From NCBI GenBank assembly GCA_014169315.1, contig AP022133.1:2976001-3040000 (forward strand): a stretch of DNA of 64,000 nucleotides, read 5' to 3'. Every line of letters starts with the position of its first letter. The stretch's first letter is position 1. Below are positions 62,146 through 64,000 of this stretch, piece after piece. A program made the position numbers and the translations under genes. The stretch comes from Enterobacter cloacae (GTDB taxonomy: Bacteria; Pseudomonadota; Gammaproteobacteria; Enterobacterales; Enterobacteriaceae). The notes under the pieces are model-generated. The model did no database searches, was not told the origin of the DNA, and saw only the letters and a list, made by a program, of their open reading frames with translations.

Positions 62146-62982
62146 ATGGAACTGCTCGAAGAGCATCGTTGTTTTGAAGGTCGACAGCAGCGCTGGCGGC
62201 ACGACTCCGCCGTACTGAACTGTGCCATGACGTTCAGCATTTTCCTGCCACCGACAAATGGCGACGTGAAGCCTCCGGTGCTGTTCTGGCTGTCAGGTTT
62301 AACCTGCAATGATGAAAACTTCACCACCAAAGCGGGTGCGCAGCGTATTGCCGCCGAACTGGGTATCGCGCTGGTGATGCCGGACACCAGCCCGCGTGGG
62401 GATGATGTCGCGGACGATGCCGGATACGATTTGGGCAAAGGTGCAGGGTTTTATCTGAACGCCACGGAACAACCGTGGGCGAGTCATTACCGCATGTATG
62501 ATTACATTCGTGACGAGCTACCCGCACTGATTCAGGCTGAATTTGAGGTCAGTGACCGAAGTGCCATTAGCGGGCATTCAATGGGTGGACACGGAGCGTT
62601 AATAATGGCGCTGAAAAACCCGGGGAAATACACCAGCGTGTCGGCCTTTGCGCCGATTGTGACCCCAACCCTGGTACCGTGGGGGCAGAAAGCATTTACC
62701 CATTATCTGGGTAATGATGCCCAAAAATGGCAGGAATGGGATAGCAGTGTGCTGATGCTGGCAAGCCAGGCGGAAGATGCGATCCCGACGCTTATCGATC
62801 AGGGTGATGCAGATCAGTTCCTCGCCGGGCAGTTACAACCCGCGGTACTGGCTGAAGCCGCGCGCCAGAAAGACTGGCCGCTAACGCTGCGTATTCAGCC
62901 GGGGCATGACCACAGCTATTACTTTATTGCGTCGTTTATTGAGGATCATCTCCGCTTCCATGCGGAGCATTTGTTCGGGTAA
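62146..62982 (+). CDS. yeiG: S-formylglutathione hydrolase YeiG
   Basis: This esterase-D-type serine hydrolase cleaves S-formylglutathione in formaldehyde detoxification. It has 278 residues. The oxyanion segment [19 protein letters not shown], the nucleophile [19 protein letters not shown] and the catalytic histidine in [16 protein letters not shown] are visible. Usual partner of FrmA/FrmB activity. Confidence 0.95.
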   Translation: MELLEEHRCFEGRQQRWRHDSAVLNCAMTFSIFLPPTNGDVKPPVLFWLSGLTCNDENFTTKAGAQRIAAELGIALVMPDTSPRGDDVADDAGYDLGKGAGFYLNATEQPWASHYRMYDYIRDELPALIQAEFEVSDRSAISGHSMGGHGALIMALKNPGKYTSVSAFAPIVTPTLVPWGQKAFTHYLGNDAQKWQEWDSSVLMLASQAEDAIPTLIDQGDADQFLAGQLQPAVLAEAARQKDWPLTLRIQPGHDHSYYFIASFIEDHLRFHAEHLFG

Positions 62983-63028
62983 GTGCGGTCTGATGCCCTT
63001 ACCCTGGCCCTCTCCCACTGGGAGAGGG
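62983..63028. repeat. Interspersed repeat, copy 3, between yeiG and cirA
   Basis: GTGCGGTCTGATGCCCTTAC, then the hairpin CCCTCTCCC/GGGAGAGGG (63008-63016, 63020-63028, loop ACT). It separates two convergent genes and may end both transcripts. Confidence 0.7.
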
Positions 63029-63058
63029 AACAAACATTAAAAACGGTACGTCAGTAAA

Positions 63059-64000
63059 TCAGAACTTATAATCCACACCTACAAAGTAACGGCGGCCATC
63101 TTCCGTGTAGCTGTAGTCGTCGCGGCTCAGATCTTTATCCAGCAGGTTTTGCACGCCCGCGCGCAGCTTCACGCTCTTCGTTGCCTGCCACGCGGCACCG
63201 GTATTCCAGACCACATAGCCACCCGGCGTTGCCGCGCCAGCAGTAAGCGCACGTTTCTCACCGGTATAGTTACCCTGAACGTAGAACGACCAGTCCTGGG
63301 TCGCCTTCCAGTCAACGGTACCGTTGGCGGTATGGAACGGCAGTTCGGACAGCGGTTTATTGCCACCGTTGCTGATATCACGTCCATCGTTGTAGGTGTA
63401 GTTCAGCGTCACTTTCCAGTCTTCAGCCACCGGGAACTTCAGCTCTGTCTCCACGCCACGAATACGCGCCTTGTTGACGTTGTAATAACGGAAAATAGGT
63501 TCACCGTCAGCGTTCAGGCCCACATAGTTCGGGTAGCTCTGTGCCTGGTTCACGTTAGCCGTACGGCTGATGCTGATACGGTCATCTACATCGTTCTGGA
63601 AAGTGGTAATACTGGCCTGCACGCCCTCTAACCAGCCCTCTTCCCCGCTGTAATACAGGCCAAGTTCGAAGCTTTCACTGGTTTCCGGTTTTAGATCCGG
63701 ATTACCGACAATTTCACAGGCTCCACGGCACGAACCGGTGACCCAGTCCGGGCTAAGCTGCAGCAGCGACGGGGCTTTAAACGCGGTTGCCCAGCCCCCT
63801 TTTACCGTCACGGTATCGGTCGCGTTGTAGACCAGATAGGCGCGCGGACTCCAGTGATCGCCGTAAGTTTCGTGGTCATCCATACGGATACCGGTCGTCA
63901 GCGCCAGCGGCTCAAAGATACGCCATTCGTCTTCGAGGAAGAGCGCGTACTGGCTTGCAGAGGTATTGCTGCTGGAGCCACCCGTCAGGTTAACCGGATC
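63059..64000 (-). CDS. cirA: Catecholate siderophore / colicin I receptor CirA, C-terminal part
   Basis: This is the 3' part of a TonB-dependent outer-membrane receptor for iron complexes of dihydroxybenzoylserine-type catecholates; the frame runs open to the window edge. About 313 residues remain, all from the beta-barrel: [40 protein letters not shown] with the Cys pair in [11 protein letters not shown], and the TonB C-terminal box ending [13 protein letters not shown] with the terminal phenylalanine. The plug domain and TonB box are outside the window. Confidence 0.94.
   Translation of the reverse strand, partial: DPVNLTGGSSSNTSASQYALFLEDEWRIFEPLALTTGIRMDDHETYGDHWSPRAYLVYNATDTVTVKGGWATAFKAPSLLQLSPDWVTGSCRGACEIVGNPDLKPETSESFELGLYYSGEEGWLEGVQASITTFQNDVDDRISISRTANVNQAQSYPNYVGLNADGEPIFRYYNVNKARIRGVETELKFPVAEDWKVTLNYTYNDGRDISNGGNKPLSELPFHTANGTVDWKATQDWSFYVQGNYTGEKRALTAGAATPGGYVVWNTGAAWQATKSVKLRAGVQNLLDKDLSRDDYSYTEDGRRYFVGVDYKF

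Overview
This window is chromosomal DNA of a member of the Enterobacteriaceae, most likely Enterobacter or a close relative such as Lelliottia. Most of it follows the Escherichia coli gene order from baeR to cirA (baeR-yegQ-cyaR, yegS-fbaB-yegTUVW, thiDM, mrp-metG, yehS-btsRS-mlrA-yohO-yehWXYZ, bglX-dld, pbpG-yohC-yohD-mdtQ-dusC-yohJK-cdd-sanA, mglCAB-galS-yeiB-folE, yeiG-cirA). The 1,3-diaminopropane genes dat-ddc and a GH28 pectin-oligomer operon, both absent from E. coli K-12, point towards Enterobacter. The genus call is inferred from gene content and protein resemblance only.

Layout. 1-11.2 kb is core: the tail of baeR, yegQ, the CyaR sRNA, an unknown membrane protein, yegS, fbaB, the yegTUV operon with its GntR regulator yegW, and thiMD under a TPP riboswitch. 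11.3-16.6 kb is an accessory scar of lower GC. It holds a 5'-truncated toxin-like gene with a frameshifted putative immunity gene, an integrase fragment abutted by a 76-bp mini-IS, an intact small trimeric autotransporter with collagen-like repeats, a lipoprotein, and nested IS remnants. 17-21.4 kb holds dat-ddc, a ScsD-like thioredoxin, an RcnB-like periplasmic protein and an acetyltransferase.

Between metG (ending at 24746) and yehS lies the most unusual feature. A roughly 704-bp non-coding, heavily structured element has split the shared bidirectional terminator. It is bounded by a 12-bp duplication and imperfect terminal inverted repeats, it folds as a long inverted repeat with many hairpins, and four of those hairpins carry the same hexaloop (ATCCCT twice, then AGGGAT twice). 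A complete IS3-family element of 1257 bp is nested in it.

26.7-34.5 kb carries the pyruvate-sensing BtsSR system, mlrA, yohO and the RpoS-type osmF (yehZYXW) ABC transporter. 34.6-38.8 kb is a three-gene catabolic operon (GH28 enzyme, GPH symporter, MFS permease) with a perfect CRP-type palindrome upstream. 39.1-53.8 kb runs from bglX to a PuuA-like glutamine synthetase homologue. 53.8-58.8 kb is the galactose mgl-galS region, in which mglB has a single-base insertion. The window ends with yeiB-folE, an MFS protein, yeiG and the 3' part of cirA.

Three single-base homopolymer frameshifts (immunity gene, IS remnant, mglB) may be real or sequencing errors; this cannot be settled from the sequence alone.
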